This document shows positions 54,366 through 54,562 of a stretch of 54,562 bases of DNA, in pieces. The translations under genes were made by a program, and so were the position numbers. Origin of the DNA: Alkalihalobacillus trypoxylicola (GTDB taxonomy: Bacteria > Bacillota > Bacilli > Bacillales > Bacillaceae_D); contig NZ_LTAO01000004.1 in NCBI RefSeq assembly GCF_001590785.1, forward strand, positions 49,216 to 103,777. The letters are read 5' to 3'. The notes below the pieces were generated by a model. The model worked only from the letters and a program-made list of their open reading frames with translations, was not told where the DNA came from and made no database searches. Position 1 is the stretch's first letter; each line of letters starts with the position of its first letter.

Positions 54366-54388
54366 CTTGACTTTGACTATCTTTGACT
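54366..54388 (-). promoter_or_regulatory. CtsR operator
   Basis: Minus-strand AGTCAAA-GAT-AGTCAAA (54382-54388 and 54372-54378), the CtsR heptad direct repeat with 3-nt spacer, then a third partial copy GTCAAG (54366-54371). It lies directly downstream of the ctsR -10, so bound CtsR would block transcription. Confidence 0.93.
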
Positions 54389-54396
54389 TTATGTAT

Positions 54397-54425
54397 ATTA
54401 TAAGCATCACTTAAAAAAAGTGCAA
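54397..54425 (-). promoter_or_regulatory. Sigma-A promoter of ctsR-mcsA-mcsB-clpC
   Basis: -35 TTGCAC (54420-54425), 17-nt spacer, -10 TATAAT (54397-54402). The -35 is the 3' arm of the terminator hairpin at 54412-54437. Confidence 0.82.
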
Positions 54426-54437
54426 CTAACTTGCACC
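54412..54437 (-). terminator. Terminator overlapping the ctsR promoter
   Basis: GTGCAA / TTGCAC (54431-54436 and 54420-54425), 5-nt loop, then T7. It stops transcripts entering from upstream. Confidence 0.85.
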
Positions 54438-54530
54438 TTAACTAGTATAGCCTATGCAATCAATAATCATTCCGATGCTTTTACTATTTCATATTTACAA
54501 AACACTTCCTGAACCTTCGGTCCAACTATA

Positions 54531-54562
54531 CAAAAAAGCACAACCTCTAAAGGTTGTGCTTT
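54531..54562 (-). terminator. Terminator of the gene upstream of the window
   Basis: GCACAACCT / AGGTTGTGC with a 4-nt loop, followed by T6 on the minus strand. It should end an operon that starts beyond base 54562. About 93 nt without a gene separate it from the next terminator. Confidence 0.85.

Overview
This is a chromosomal segment of a low-GC Gram-positive bacterium, almost certainly a member of the Bacillaceae. The evidence is the gene content and the gene order, which matches the Bacillus subtilis ctsR-to-rpsI region almost gene for gene. It also carries Firmicute-type zinc (C+) L33, L36 and S14, a Cys T-box, SigH, DisA and the McsA/McsB/ClpC/CtsR quartet. Every convincing gene lies on the minus strand, so transcription runs from high to low coordinates. 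I cannot name the genus from the sequence alone.

In transcription order: (1) 54.56-49.65 kb, the heat-shock operon ctsR-mcsA-mcsB-clpC, with a CtsR operator and a sigma-A promoter. (2) 49.57-45.86 kb, radA, disA and a PIN/TRAM membrane protein. (3) 45.76-40.43 kb, ispD-ispF, gltX, then cysE-cysS behind a Cys-specific T-box. (4) 40.43-37.32 kb, mrnC, rlmB, rae1, sigH, rpmG, secE. (5) 37.2-34.1 kb, nusG, rplK-rplA and rplJ-rplL, with L1-site mimics and an L10-type leader. (6) 34.0-25.2 kb, a small methyltransferase, rpoB, rpoC and an L7Ae-like protein. (7) 25.15-20.7 kb, the str operon rpsL-rpsG-fusA-tuf, closed by a strong terminator. (8) 20.56-5.39 kb, the S10-spc-alpha superoperon from rpsJ to rplQ, including secY, adk, map, infA and the 37-codon rpmJ. 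(9) 5.37-2.13 kb, the ECF vitamin-transporter module ecfA1-ecfA2-ecfT, then truA. (10) 2.08-0.98 kb, rplM-rpsI behind its own promoter and an L13-type leader. (11) below 0.73 kb, the 5' end of a lipoprotein with a sugar-dehydrogenase-like beta-propeller.

Together the genes build the ribosome, RNA polymerase and Sec channel, with attached protein quality control, tRNA charging, isoprenoid and cysteine synthesis, rRNA processing and c-di-AMP signalling. I found no mobile elements, CRISPR arrays, rRNA or tRNA genes, and no novel defence or biosynthetic system. What deserves a second look is regulatory RNA: paired L1-site mimics and an attenuator-like hairpin before rplK, mutually exclusive hairpins before rpsL, twin hairpins between rpoB and rpoC, spaced promoter elements before rpsJ, and a terminator fused to the ctsR promoter. 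Two proteins also carry odd residues at normally conserved positions: TruA F54 and the adenylate kinase lid.
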